Positions 1 to 10,085 of a stretch of DNA of 64,000 nt are shown piece after piece; within the stretch, counting starts at the first letter, position 1; each line of letters starts with the position of its first letter. Below the pieces are notes generated by a model. That model was not told the DNA's origin. It worked only from the letters and a program-made list of their open reading frames with translations, and did no database searches. The stretch spans positions 33,665-97,664 of the forward strand of contig NZ_FRAV01000019.1 of NCBI RefSeq assembly GCF_900142445.1. Reading direction: 5' to 3'. The position numbers and the translations under genes were made by a program. This DNA is from Chryseobacterium polytrichastri. Lineage in GTDB: Bacteria > Bacteroidota > Bacteroidia > Flavobacteriales > Weeksellaceae.

Positions 1-2772
1 CTCATTCCAGCTGATATCATACCAATAACTTCCTGTAGATACTTTATTGGTTCCGCTTATTGTTCCGCCCCATTTGTATCCATTAGTTTTATCTGCCTGG
101 AAGATTTTACTTCCGTATCTGTCGAAGATATTAACAACTAAATTCGGTTTATGAGCTAATGAAGAATAATCTAAAACATCATTTACGCCGTCGTTGTTTG
201 GTGTAATTACATTAATTAAATTAGGAATTGTAATTTCTACATCAATAGGAGTACAGTTATAGTCATCTTTTACATATACCGTTCCATTTCCTCTAGGGAC
301 ATTTGTGAAGATGTTTGAATCTTGCCAAGTGATATTATCCATTGAATATTTGTATGGAACAGTACCACCTACTACATATACTGTAACAGTATTGTTGGCA
401 ATATCAATATTCGAAATAACAGGTTGTTCAGAAGAATATACCTTTACATCTTGTTTAGTGATACAATCTCCTGTTTTTAACTTTACCCAATAGGTACCAA
501 CACCTATATTATTGATGGCTTGAGTTGTTGCACCAGTACTCCATTCGTAAGCGCTAAAGCCGGGGCCTGCGTCTAACGTAGTTTTGTCTTCCATACAAAT
601 AATCTTATCTACCAATACCGCAGATTTTGTGGGAGGAAGAACAATAAGTGTTATTTGTGCTACTTTGAAACATCCGTTTGCATTGGTAACTCTTACATAG
701 GCAACACCATTAGGAGCGATATAAGTTGTTGGCGTTGTGATCTCATTAGTTCCGTTATTAGCATCAGTAGGGGATGGATAATACTTTTTAGTAATCCCAG
801 CCTCCGTAGTGACACTGGCGGTGGTAAGATTAAATAATGCAGTTGCAGGATTAGATTCAATAAAACAAGATCTTAAAGTTGCATTATTAACTACTGGGCT
901 TTTAGATACTGTTAAATTTAAAGTAATCTGTTCACAGTCTACAAAGTTCGGATCGTTACCACAGAATTTATAAACAATTTTATCTGGACCAAAATATCCT
1001 ACAGTAGGTACATAAGTAATTACTCCTGTTATAGGATCTACACCTGCCGAGCCATTTGCCGGAGGAGTAATGATTGTTACAGTTCCAGGGACAGGTACCT
1101 GACTAGAGGTCGTAAATTGAGGAAGAATATTTAAAAGACCTTCACAAACCGTCATTGCTTTTGTGGTCTCTTGAAGACATGTGTATACTTTATAGACTGG
1201 GGTTGTTTCAGGAGGACATGATCCTATGGTAATTCTTACCGTGTAATCTCCAGATTGAGTTGGAGTGTATGAATTAGTATTTGCTCCCGGAATGGCAACT
1301 CCGTTTCGGAACCATTGGTATGTTTCGTAGCTATCATCAACCTCTAATACAAGCCCAGGAATACAGTTTCCTGTTTGTTTTGCAATTAAAGGAATAGATG
1401 AGAATCCTGCAAAATAACCTCCATATCCGGCGGTGCTATATCCTCCGTTTACCCCTGCGGTAACTGCTTTTGTAGAAGTAATAGAAACATTACCTGTAAT
1501 TCCTGTAATAGCATAAGTTACCCATTGGTCGTTACCCAAAAGTGGATAGGGTCCCTGAGCAGGAGTAGGAGCTATGTTATTTACTGTTACTACAGCTCCC
1601 TTTTCTGTTAAGATATTCAGTTTTAAAACTAATGAACCTGTGTAAGTTGGCATTTCCTGGATTTTTCCAATCTCATCAATTTTTCTTGGCAAGAAACAGT
1701 TCAATGGGGGAATATAGTTGTATCCTGCAGTAGCAGTACCACCAGATGATCCTAATAATTGATATAGATATACATTTTTTGTAGTACGTACATACACATT
1801 GTAATGCCCGCCTCCTTGGTCAATATAAGCACTGTTTAAGATTCTATAATAATCACCTTCGTTAAGGGTTGCAATAGGTGTCGTTGCATTATTAAGAAAA
1901 ACTTCTGTATTATTTTCAGTGGCAATTATTATCCCACCCTCCATATCGTAATGATTGGTAAGTGGAGATAAACTTCTTACCATGGCAAATTCATTTCCTA
2001 GACGGTTGGTTGGTACAGATTGGTCTAAAACAAGATCAGATCCTGCTGTAGTATTTCCTGTTGCGAACATTCCGTTTGCATTTCCATTGGTTACAGAAAT
2101 TGCTTTATCAGAAGTTATTTTTGTTCCAATAAAACCAGCTTGGTTTGCAACAGTGTTACCAACTCCGGCAAGAATATAAGATTGGCCTTTATTTAGGGTG
2201 AAATTAATAGTTAATGGCGGATTTGTGTTATTGATAAACTGTATGTTGGGATCATATCCGCTAACTGTTACTTTTGTGTTGTCTTCAGTTGCCATGATAC
2301 CTGTTGTAAAGTTCATACCACTACCCCCTGATAAACTTGTAGTGATTGGTGTTGCAGCTGCATAGAATGTTGTTCCTATACCGGCTTTTCCTTTTGAAGT
2401 TACAATTTCGCCATGAACACTATAATATATTCTTAATGAAGCAAAATAAGGTTTTGTTCCCTTGGTGTATACTCCCATATTAGTTGGGGTAGCAGCCTGT
2501 GAATCACTAGTTGTTGTAATGTATTGAGATGGCAGGGGAAACATTTGAGGAGTCCCTTTACTGATGGTAACAGTTCCAATGACAGTATTGTTGTTGTAAA
2601 TGGTTACCGGAAACGGAGTAACTGAATCTGTTGAAAGGTATATACCATGGGTATAGGTTGATCCTGTTGAAGAATTAAAATAAGGAGCAAACCAATGGTC
2701 TGTATCCCTTTGTGCAAAAAGTGTATTGATTGTTAATACAATTAATACTAAGGATAGTAGAAATTTTTTCAT
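1..2772 (-). CDS. Partial: IgGFc-binding-like secreted protein with T9SS type B sorting domain
   Basis: The reading frame is open from an ATG at 2772 to the window edge, giving 924 residues. By comparison with the 934-residue paralogue at 2899-5703, only about 20 C-terminal residues are missing. A signal peptide covers residues 1-20 (MKKFLLSLVLIVLTINTLFA, then Q). The N-terminal half resembles the IgGFc-binding domain seen in bacterial surface proteins; the middle is Ig-like (YQWFRNGVAIPGA), and the end begins a type B sorting domain (ITPNNDGVNDV, IFDRYGSKIF). Proteins with this tail are exported by T9SS and attached to, or released from, the outer membrane. It is the first of three tandem paralogues. 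A TAnnTTTG box (TATTTTTG, 2801-2794 on the minus strand) lies about 22 bases before the start, suggesting its own promoter. The ligand is unknown. Confidence 0.85.
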   Translation of the reverse strand, partial: MKKFLLSLVLIVLTINTLFAQRDTDHWFAPYFNSSTGSTYTHGIYLSTDSVTPFPVTIYNNNTVIGTVTISKGTPQMFPLPSQYITTTSDSQAATPTNMGVYTKGTKPYFASLRIYYSVHGEIVTSKGKAGIGTTFYAAATPITTSLSGGSGMNFTTGIMATEDNTKVTVSGYDPNIQFINNTNPPLTINFTLNKGQSYILAGVGNTVANQAGFIGTKITSDKAISVTNGNANGMFATGNTTAGSDLVLDQSVPTNRLGNEFAMVRSLSPLTNHYDMEGGIIIATENNTEVFLNNATTPIATLNEGDYYRILNSAYIDQGGGHYNVYVRTTKNVYLYQLLGSSGGTATAGYNYIPPLNCFLPRKIDEIGKIQEMPTYTGSLVLKLNILTEKGAVVTVNNIAPTPAQGPYPLLGNDQWVTYAITGITGNVSITSTKAVTAGVNGGYSTAGYGGYFAGFSSIPLIAKQTGNCIPGLVLEVDDSYETYQWFRNGVAIPGANTNSYTPTQSGDYTVRITIGSCPPETTPVYKVYTCLQETTKAMTVCEGLLNILPQFTTSSQVPVPGTVTIITPPANGSAGVDPITGVITYVPTVGYFGPDKIVYKFCGNDPNFVDCEQITLNLTVSKSPVVNNATLRSCFIESNPATALFNLTTASVTTEAGITKKYYPSPTDANNGTNEITTPTTYIAPNGVAYVRVTNANGCFKVAQITLIVLPPTKSAVLVDKIICMEDKTTLDAGPGFSAYEWSTGATTQAINNIGVGTYWVKLKTGDCITKQDVKVYSSEQPVISNIDIANNTVTVYVVGGTVPYKYSMDNITWQDSNIFTNVPRGNGTVYVKDDYNCTPIDVEITIPNLINVITPNNDGVNDVLDYSSLAHKPNLVVNIFDRYGSKIFQADKTNGYKWGGTISGTNKVSTGSYWYDISWNE

Positions 2773-2859
2773 AAACTTGGAATTAGGATTTTGCAAAAAT
2801 AACAGAATATTTCAATATTCATTGAAAATAGTACTGTAAATATGGTGTTGTGTAATAAA

Positions 2860-2887
2860 AAAGCCACGATTTAAAAATCGTGGCTTT
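2860..2887 (-). terminator. Rho-independent terminator after the 934-residue surface protein
   Basis: Perfect 12-bp stem (AAAGCCACGATT / AATCGTGGCTTT) with a 4-base loop, 11 bases past the stop of the gene ending at 2899. On the minus strand it runs into TTTATTACA. It separates this gene from the next paralogue. Confidence 0.85.
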
Positions 2888-2898
2888 AAAATAATTTA

Positions 2899-5703
2899 TT
2901 ATTCCCTATTTTTTACAAGAATCCAACCTGTATATTTTATTGGAGTCTGTTGCTTGTTGGGTTCATTCCAATTGATGTGATACCAATACGTTCCGGTTTG
3001 TATTTTCTTATCGAAATGTTTACCATCCCATCTGTAGTTATTAAACTTGTCTCCTGTGAATATCTTATTACCATATCTGTCATAAATCACAAAGGTTAGA
3101 TTGAGTTTGTAAGACAGCTCGCTGTAATCAATATAATCATTTTTGTTATCTCCGTTTGGAGTAATCGCATTTAATAAATTAGGAACGGTAACTTCCACAG
3201 AGGTAGGAGTACAGTTATAAGTATCTTTTACATAGAATGTATGTTGACCTCTTGAAAGATCTGTAAACACATTAGAGTCCTGCCAATTGGTAATCCCGTC
3301 TACTGAATACTTGTAAGGTGGAGTTCCACCGTTAACGTGAACTGTTGCTGTATTTGTAGAGATCTCTATTTGTGTAATCACAGGATCTACTGTTTTCTTA
3401 ACTCTTACTACTTGGGTAACGAAACATCCGTTCTTTCCAAGGACTACTGTGTATTCTCCAACACCTACTCCCTGAATACCTGATGTTGTTGCACCTGTAT
3501 TCCAAAGATAAGAATCGTATCCAGGACCTGCCTCTAGATTTGTTTTAGCATCAATACAGATATATTTATCTACAAGGATTGGTGATTTTTTGATAGGCTT
3601 TGCAATTAATTCAATTTTTGCAATAGCTGTACATCCTTCGTTGCTTGTTACTTTCACATATACAAAACCTCCTGCAGAAGCATAGTTGGTAATATCTATA
3701 ATTTGGTTGGTATTTGCATTTAAATCTGCTAGGGTAGGGTAGTATTTTTTAGTTACCTGAGTGAAATCAATAACGTTTGCTTTTGTTAAATCAAAGAATG
3801 CTTTGTCTTCATATTGGCAAGCTTCCAGTCTTGCATCTTTTACGATGAATGGAACAACGGTTAGGTTTAGTGTTACAATTTCACAATCTACAAATTCGCC
3901 TCCGTTTCCACAGAATTTATAAACAATAATATCTGCTCCTGTATATCCAGTGGTTGGATTGTAGGTAATTGTACCTGTTGTAGGATTTACAACAACAGTT
4001 CCGTGCGTAGGTTGAGTAATAATGGTTACCGTACTTGGAACTGGAGTTTGTGGTGAACTCGTAAATGTTGGTATGATTATTTTTGTAGCACAAGCACTTA
4101 CGTTAGCTGTTGTGTTTTTAACACAAGAATATACTTTATAGATAGGTGTTGTTACTGGAGCACAAGTTCCCATACCTACTGTTACTGTATAATTTCCACC
4201 TACTAAAGGAGCATATGTATTTGAGGTAGCAGCAGGGATGGCAACGCCATTTAAGTACCACTGATAGCTATCATAACCGTCATCTACTTCTAAGATGATT
4301 CCAGGAGCACATTCTCCTGATTTTTTTGAGATCACAGGAACTGAAGAGAATCCTGCAAAATATCCTCCATATCCGGCAGAGCTATATCCTCCATTTATCC
4401 CTGCAGTTACAGCTTTTGTAGAGGTAATGGATACATTTCCTGTAATTCCTTCAATAGCATACGTAACCCAAGCTGTATTTCCTGTAAGTGGGTAAGGTCC
4501 TTCTGCAGCTGTAGGAGGTATACCGGTTACTAAAACGGTTGCCCCTGCTTCTGTCAGGATATTTAATTTTAGAGTAATTCCTGAATTAATAGTTGGCATT
4601 TCATTGATTTTACCAATTTCATCGATTTTTCTTGGTAAAAAACAGCTCAATGGCGGGATATAGTTAAAACCGCAAGTTGCATTACTTGCTAAAACCGCAA
4701 CTAATTGATATAGATATACATTCTTAGAGGTTGAAATAAACATGTTAGAATGAGTTCCAGCACCTGTTTGGGTAGCGTAGCTAGTTTCATTTATTCTGTA
4801 CCATTGCCCTGCATTTATTGATGCAATTGGTGTTGTAGCACCATTTATGAATATGTCTGTATTATCTTCAGTTGCAATGATAATCCCACCTTCCATATTT
4901 TCATTAGGAGCTGTAGATCTAGTTTTAACCATTGCAAAAGTACTACCAAGTCTTTCTACTGGAACTGATTGATCTAGAACGGGATCTGACCCTCCAGAGC
5001 CAAGAATACCGAAGTTACCATTACAGCTTCCATTAGTAAGAGTTATTGGTTTAGTTGATGTAATCTTTGCTCCCATAAAGCCAGTTAAGTTGGCCTGGAC
5101 ACTTCCAGAGCCTGTAAAAATAAAGGATTGCCCTTTATTCAAAGTAAATGTTTGAGAGTTTCCGGTAGCAGTGCCTCCAGTAAATACTATACCTGTAGTA
5201 TTCCATGTTACGGTTACAGAAGTATTATCTTCTGTTGCCAGAACTCCTGCTGTAAAGTTGTATAAAGAGTTCACAGAGGTATTTGGACTTGTTGCCACAT
5301 AAAAATCTTTTCCTATGCCGGCTTTTCCTTTACTTGTGATAATTTCACCGTGAACACTTTGTGCCATTCTTAAACTACAATAAAAGGGTTTGTCTCCTTT
5401 GAGGTATAAACCTTTATTAATAACCTTAAATGCATCAGCAACAGTGTTACCCAATATAAGGTTATTGGCAACAGTGTATGTTTGTGGGTTTCCTTTACTG
5501 ATAGTAACCGTAGTTACTAAATTATTGTTATTATATATCTTTACATCAAAGGGAGTTAGTGAGTCAGTTGATAAATACAAGGCATTAGTATATCCTCCTA
5601 CATTATCATAATAGGGGGCTATCCAATGTTCTGTATCTCTTTGTGCAAAGAGGGTATTGATTGAAAAAAAAATCAATACCAAGCTAAGTAGAAATCTTTT
5701 CAT
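2899..5703 (-). CDS. IgGFc-binding-like secreted protein with T9SS type B sorting domain (934 aa)
   Basis: Signal peptide at residues 1-20 (MKRFLLSLVLIFFSINTLFA, then Q). The mature N-terminus RDTEHWIAPYYDNVGG and the following roughly 430 residues match the paralogues on either side and resemble the IgGFc-binding N-terminal domain family. An Ig-like segment follows (YQWYLNGVAIPAA), then a cadherin-like segment with GTVVVNPTTGTITYNPTTGYTG. The type B C-terminal sorting domain starts near residue 843 (ITPNGDNKND, VIYDRYGNKIF, YRWDGK, then GWILVKNRE at the end). Export through T9SS is therefore expected. TAATTTTG at 5734-5727 on the minus strand fits the flavobacterial -7 element. IgGFc binding itself is a family label and is not shown here; an adhesin or glycan-binding role is equally possible. 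Confidence 0.87.
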   Translation of the reverse strand: MKRFLLSLVLIFFSINTLFAQRDTEHWIAPYYDNVGGYTNALYLSTDSLTPFDVKIYNNNNLVTTVTISKGNPQTYTVANNLILGNTVADAFKVINKGLYLKGDKPFYCSLRMAQSVHGEIITSKGKAGIGKDFYVATSPNTSVNSLYNFTAGVLATEDNTSVTVTWNTTGIVFTGGTATGNSQTFTLNKGQSFIFTGSGSVQANLTGFMGAKITSTKPITLTNGSCNGNFGILGSGGSDPVLDQSVPVERLGSTFAMVKTRSTAPNENMEGGIIIATEDNTDIFINGATTPIASINAGQWYRINETSYATQTGAGTHSNMFISTSKNVYLYQLVAVLASNATCGFNYIPPLSCFLPRKIDEIGKINEMPTINSGITLKLNILTEAGATVLVTGIPPTAAEGPYPLTGNTAWVTYAIEGITGNVSITSTKAVTAGINGGYSSAGYGGYFAGFSSVPVISKKSGECAPGIILEVDDGYDSYQWYLNGVAIPAATSNTYAPLVGGNYTVTVGMGTCAPVTTPIYKVYSCVKNTTANVSACATKIIIPTFTSSPQTPVPSTVTIITQPTHGTVVVNPTTGTITYNPTTGYTGADIIVYKFCGNGGEFVDCEIVTLNLTVVPFIVKDARLEACQYEDKAFFDLTKANVIDFTQVTKKYYPTLADLNANTNQIIDITNYASAGGFVYVKVTSNEGCTAIAKIELIAKPIKKSPILVDKYICIDAKTNLEAGPGYDSYLWNTGATTSGIQGVGVGEYTVVLGKNGCFVTQVVRVKKTVDPVITQIEISTNTATVHVNGGTPPYKYSVDGITNWQDSNVFTDLSRGQHTFYVKDTYNCTPTSVEVTVPNLLNAITPNGDNKNDYIDYSELSYKLNLTFVIYDRYGNKIFTGDKFNNYRWDGKHFDKKIQTGTYWYHINWNEPNKQQTPIKYTGWILVKNRE

Positions 5704-5782
5704 AAAAAGTGGAATTAGGATTTATACAAAATTAGGATAATATTTCAAACAATATTAATAAAATTTAAATAATATTAGAAAA

Positions 5783-8700
5783 TTATTCACGGTTTTTAAT
5801 TAAAATCCATCCAGAATATGAAACGGGTAATTTTGTATCTGGCTCTATCCATTTTAAAATGTACCAATAAGTCCCTGTTGGGAGAGTTCTGCCGTTAGAT
5901 TTTCCATCCCAGATATAATTACGATCTGAAGATTGATATACAGTTGCTCCGTATCTATCAACAACTTGTATAGTGACATCCTGTTTTATTCTTAGATCTG
6001 AATAATTCAATACATCATTTCTCCCATCACCATTTGGAGTAATAGCATTGATAAGATTTAATACTAAAAATTCTTTAGAAACCGGTTGACATCCATCTGC
6101 TCCTAAAACATACACTGTATGAAGGCCTCTTGATAATCCTGTGAAAACATTGGATGATTGATAATCAATATCATTTAATGAATACCTGTAAGGTGCAGTT
6201 CCTCCTGAAACATTTATCGTTGCAGTGTTTCCTGAAACAGCAATGCTCGTAATGGTAGGTGCCTGAGCGGTTGTTACATTAACAAATTGACGGTAAACAC
6301 ATCCATTGAAACCTAAATCTACATAGTAACTTCCTGCTCCTACGGTAACAGTTTCTGTAGTAGCTCCTGTGCTCCATAAATAAGATGTGAAACCAGGTCC
6401 TGCATTCAACATCACTTTGTCATTGGAACAAATAATCTGATCACGAAGTGTTGTGGATTTTTTTGGAGTCTTCAATGTTACCTTTAAGGTTGCAACGTTT
6501 GGACAATCTGTTGTGCTTGTAAATCTCACATAAAAAGTACCAACTGAATTGATAATTTGTGTAGGAGATATTGCACCGGTTACTGTTTGTGCATTGGCCA
6601 ATGAGGTATAGAATGTTAAGGTTACAGCTGGATTATTTGTGAATAAATTTTTATAATCATTAAGGTTTACAGTTTCAGAACCATTAAGGTCATTGTCACA
6701 AACTTCTACATTTACATTATTGGATAGTAATGATATTTTATTTCCGACTTTAAAATTAATCTGTCCAAAAGCTGGTGGACAGTTTGATAAATTATTATCA
6801 ACTCTTACATAAACAGTTGTATTGGCTGTATAAGTCCAGTTTGTTGGTAAGGTATTATTGTTTCCGGCAGTAGCATCAGCTTGGCTTAAATAATATCTTA
6901 CGATGAAATTTGCAGAATTAGTAACGATTTGAGGAGTTACTGTTGCAAAATTTACATTGATAGCTCCTTCAAAACTATTGTCACAAAGATTTGCGTTATA
7001 GTTGTTTGTGTTTATATTGGGTAAAGGATTTGTTGTTAATGTGATCTGTGCTGTTTTTGAACATCCTGCTGATGAAGTTACATTAGCGTAAATAATTCCT
7101 GCAGGTCCGGAATAAGTTGTTGGATTTGTAATTTGTCCAGTTAAATTTGAATTGGTAAAATAGGTAATTGTAATCCCAGAATCTGAAGAAACATTTGCCG
7201 AAGTAAGGTTGTAAGTTCCGTTTCCGGTTGTTCCAGCACAAGATGCTAGAGAAGCATTATTAACAGTTGGCAGTGGATTTACCGTTAATGTGATTTGCGC
7301 TATTTTTGAACATCCTGCTGATGAAGTTACATTCGCATAAATAATTCCTGCAGGTCCGGAATAAGTTGCTGGATTTGTAATTTGTCCAGTTAAATTTGAA
7401 TTGGTAAAATAGGTAATTGTAATCCCAAGATCTGAAGAAACATTTGCCGAAGTAAGATTGTAAGTTCCGTTTCCATTTGTTCCAGCACAAGATGATAAAG
7501 AAGCATTATTTACGGTTGGTAATGGATTTACAGTTAATGTAATCTGTGCTGTCTTTGAGCATCCCGTTGATGAAGTTACATTAACATAAATAATTCCTGC
7601 AGGTCCTGAATAAGTTGTTGGATTTGTAATCTGCCCAGTTAAATTTGAATTGGTAAAATAGGTAATTGCAATCCCAAGGTCTGAAGAAATATTTGCGGAA
7701 GTAAGGTTGTAAGTTCCGTTTGCACTTGTTCCAGCACAAGATGATAAAGAAGCATTATTAACGTTTGGCAATGGATTTACAGTCAATGTAATTTGAGCTA
7801 TTTTTGAACATCCATATTGGGAAGTTACATTAGCGTAAATAATTCCTGAAGGTCCTGAGTATGTTGTTGGATTTGTAATTTGCCCCGTTAAATTCGGATT
7901 GGTAAAATAAGTAACTGCTGTTCCTGTATCTGCCGATACACTTGCTGTTGTTAAATTAAAAGTTCCATTTCCGGTTGCATTAGCACAAGTACTTAGAGAA
8001 GAGTTATTAACATTTAAGACATTTGTGTTGATAACTATCTTAAAGTATTCAAAACTGAAAGGGTTTCCATTTCCCTGAATATAATAAATAAATGTGTCTG
8101 TAGTATTTGTTGTAGTCCCCGCATTTGGAGTGTAAGTAATTTGCCCTGTCGTAGGATTAACGGTTGCTGTTCCTGAAGTAGGTGGAGAAATTATACTCGT
8201 TAATGAAGGAACAATAGCCTGTGTAGAGCTGGTAAAAGCTGGAGTGATTACTTTCGTATTACAAGAACCGATATTATAAGTTGTTGTTGTAATTGGCGGA
8301 CATAAAGTGTAATTATAAATGGCCGTTAATTTTGTTTCGCAATTGTTTTTAGTGATTTGGCAAGTGTAATCTCCTGCTCCATATAATTCAGGATTAATAG
8401 AGTAAGTGGTGGCTCCAGGAATCAAAACTCCATTGAGGTACCATTGGTAAACATCATAATTACTGTCTACTTGAAGAAGAATTCCGGCATAACAATCCCC
8501 GGTTTTTGTAATGGCAGGGACAGAAGAAAATCCTGCAAAGTATCCACCATATCCTACAGCACCATTTCCTGCCGCTATTCCTGCCGTTACGGGTAAAGTT
8601 GAATTAACAGTGATATTCCCTGTTACATTCGGAATAGAATAGGTTACCCAGTTAGGATTTCCGGTTACGGGATATGGCCCATTAGCTACTGCAATATTAT

Positions 8701-9877
8701 TTCCATTAAGTGTTACTGCTGCACCTACTTGAGTGATAATATTAAGTTTAGTATCGTAAGAATTATTTCCTATTTTATTGATGAATCCTATTTCATTAAT
8801 TTCTTTAGGAAGAAAACAACTTAGCGGAGGTATAAAGTTCATTCCTCCTGTTGCGTATACTGTACTTCCAGAAGCTCCTGCAAGAAGCTGGTAGATGTAT
8901 ACATTATTTGTAGCGGAAATACTCATATTGTAATTTCCGTTTCCCTGATTAATATAATTGGTTCCTTGTACAATATAATATTGCCCTGCATTTAAGGTAA
9001 CATTATTTAAAAGTGTTCCATTTACAGTAAGTTTGGTATTGTTTACAGTAGCAACAACTAAAGCGGCTTCCATTCCTGAATTCGCGGGTCCGTTACCTTT
9101 TACCATGACAAAATCTTTTCCCAGTCTTTCTACCGGAACTGCCTGATCCATCAATACATCTACATTGCTGTTATTTTGGGTGGTATAGATACTGTTGAAA
9201 TTTCCGTTGGTTACAGATATAGGCTTGTTAGCAACTAATTTTGCACCTACTAATCCTGCCAAGTTACTTGTTGCTAAATCGCTTTGTGCTTCAATGATGT
9301 ATGATTTACCTTTATTGATAGTAAAAGTTCTCGACGGAGCCGAGATCCCATCAGTGAAAACAACATTGGGGTTATATCCGGATAATGTTACCGTAGTATT
9401 GTCTTCTGTAGCAATAACTCCAATGGTTGAGTTTACGTAAGGTTTTGCTGTTGTATTAGGTGCTAATCCTATGAAAAAGTTTTTTCCAATTCCAGCTAAT
9501 CCTTTTGAAGTAATAATTTCTGCCTGATTGGGAATACCAAATCTAAAGTTGGCAAAGAATTTTTTATTTCCTTTTACGTTTAATCCCATCGTTCTTTGTG
9601 TGAAAAGATTGGACAGCGTAGAAGCAATCATGAAATTATTCGGGATTGTTACCTGTACGGGATTTCCTTTGCTTACCTGTACGGTTGTATATACTGCATT
9701 GTTATTGTAAACCTGTACGGAAAACGGAGTTGTTTCGTTGGTTGATAGATATAAATAACACTCTGGAGTGCCTAGTAGAGAGCTTGCCGACATGGGAGCA
9801 AACCAGTGTTCTGTGTCCAATTGGGCATTCACAAATAGACAAAGAAATGTGCAAATAGCTAGTAGAAATTTTTTCAT
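5783..9877 (-). CDS. Large IgGFc-binding-like T9SS type B surface protein with four tandem 83-aa repeats
   Basis: 1364 residues with a signal peptide at 1-18 (MKKFLLAICTFLCLFVNA, then Q). The first 600 or so residues are homologous to the two downstream paralogues (DTEHWFAP, MNFIPPLSCFLPKEINEIGFI, YGGYFAGFSSVP). Residues 622-953 are four near-identical 83-residue units, each starting NVNN(S/A)SL and ending ITLT(V/T)NPLP. Each unit holds one conserved Cys near its start (L(S/A)SCAG or LSTCAN) and one near its end (GCSK). Two further Ig-like segments follow. The type B sorting domain starts near residue 1275 (ITPNGDGRND, VVDRYGATVY, GWILIKNRE). The repeat block makes it about 430 residues longer than its paralogues, which suggests a stalk. 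A minus-strand TATATTTG at 9903-9896 lies 19 bases before the ATG. Confidence 0.88.
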   Translation of the reverse strand: MKKFLLAICTFLCLFVNAQLDTEHWFAPMSASSLLGTPECYLYLSTNETTPFSVQVYNNNAVYTTVQVSKGNPVQVTIPNNFMIASTLSNLFTQRTMGLNVKGNKKFFANFRFGIPNQAEIITSKGLAGIGKNFFIGLAPNTTAKPYVNSTIGVIATEDNTTVTLSGYNPNVVFTDGISAPSRTFTINKGKSYIIEAQSDLATSNLAGLVGAKLVANKPISVTNGNFNSIYTTQNNSNVDVLMDQAVPVERLGKDFVMVKGNGPANSGMEAALVVATVNNTKLTVNGTLLNNVTLNAGQYYIVQGTNYINQGNGNYNMSISATNNVYIYQLLAGASGSTVYATGGMNFIPPLSCFLPKEINEIGFINKIGNNSYDTKLNIITQVGAAVTLNGNNIAVANGPYPVTGNPNWVTYSIPNVTGNITVNSTLPVTAGIAAGNGAVGYGGYFAGFSSVPAITKTGDCYAGILLQVDSNYDVYQWYLNGVLIPGATTYSINPELYGAGDYTCQITKNNCETKLTAIYNYTLCPPITTTTYNIGSCNTKVITPAFTSSTQAIVPSLTSIISPPTSGTATVNPTTGQITYTPNAGTTTNTTDTFIYYIQGNGNPFSFEYFKIVINTNVLNVNNSSLSTCANATGNGTFNLTTASVSADTGTAVTYFTNPNLTGQITNPTTYSGPSGIIYANVTSQYGCSKIAQITLTVNPLPNVNNASLSSCAGTSANGTYNLTSANISSDLGIAITYFTNSNLTGQITNPTTYSGPAGIIYVNVTSSTGCSKTAQITLTVNPLPTVNNASLSSCAGTNGNGTYNLTSANVSSDLGITITYFTNSNLTGQITNPATYSGPAGIIYANVTSSAGCSKIAQITLTVNPLPTVNNASLASCAGTTGNGTYNLTSANVSSDSGITITYFTNSNLTGQITNPTTYSGPAGIIYANVTSSAGCSKTAQITLTTNPLPNINTNNYNANLCDNSFEGAINVNFATVTPQIVTNSANFIVRYYLSQADATAGNNNTLPTNWTYTANTTVYVRVDNNLSNCPPAFGQINFKVGNKISLLSNNVNVEVCDNDLNGSETVNLNDYKNLFTNNPAVTLTFYTSLANAQTVTGAISPTQIINSVGTFYVRFTSTTDCPNVATLKVTLKTPKKSTTLRDQIICSNDKVMLNAGPGFTSYLWSTGATTETVTVGAGSYYVDLGFNGCVYRQFVNVTTAQAPTITSIAVSGNTATINVSGGTAPYRYSLNDIDYQSSNVFTGLSRGLHTVYVLGADGCQPVSKEFLVLNLINAITPNGDGRNDVLNYSDLRIKQDVTIQVVDRYGATVYQSSDRNYIWDGKSNGRTLPTGTYWYILKWIEPDTKLPVSYSGWILIKNRE
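7019..8014 (-). repeat. Four tandem 249-bp in-frame repeats
   Basis: Four exact-length units of 249 bp encode residues 622-704, 705-787, 788-870 and 871-953 of the 1364-residue surface protein. The last three units are almost identical in DNA sequence; the first, nearest the N-terminus, is more diverged (it reads TSQYGCSK where the others read TSS-GCSK). This pattern fits recent unequal crossing-over or slippage, so copy number probably varies between strains. Confidence 0.93.
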
Positions 9878-10035
9878 TGGTTATAATAAGGGGCGCAAAT
9901 ATAATAATTAAGAATCAAGATTCTGTACAAAAAAATCTAATAATTATCTCGTATCGTTCATATTGTTAATTATTTAATATTCACTTCATATTGGGCTCAT
10001 TAGTTTTTTAATGTTCATCAAAACAGGGCACAAAA

Positions 10036-10063
10036 AATCCCGATGAAAATATTCACCGGGATT
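10036..10063 (-). terminator. Terminator after tsf
   Basis: On the minus strand AATCCCG pairs with CGGGATT, and the stem extends inward through GTGAA/TTCAT with one G-U pair. It is followed by a T-rich run (TTTTTTG) and lies 22 bases past the tsf stop. Confidence 0.8.
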
Positions 10064-10085
10064 AAGTTTTTATCTGAAAGATTAA

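Noticed and set aside
7019..8014. Tandem repeats as a CRISPR array
   Set aside because: Units are 249 bp, in frame and without unique spacers between short direct repeats; they are protein repeats.
1..9877. Gene fragments caused by frameshifts in one long surface protein
   Set aside because: Each of the three genes has its own signal peptide and sorting domain (the first cut only by the window edge), so they are separate tandem genes.
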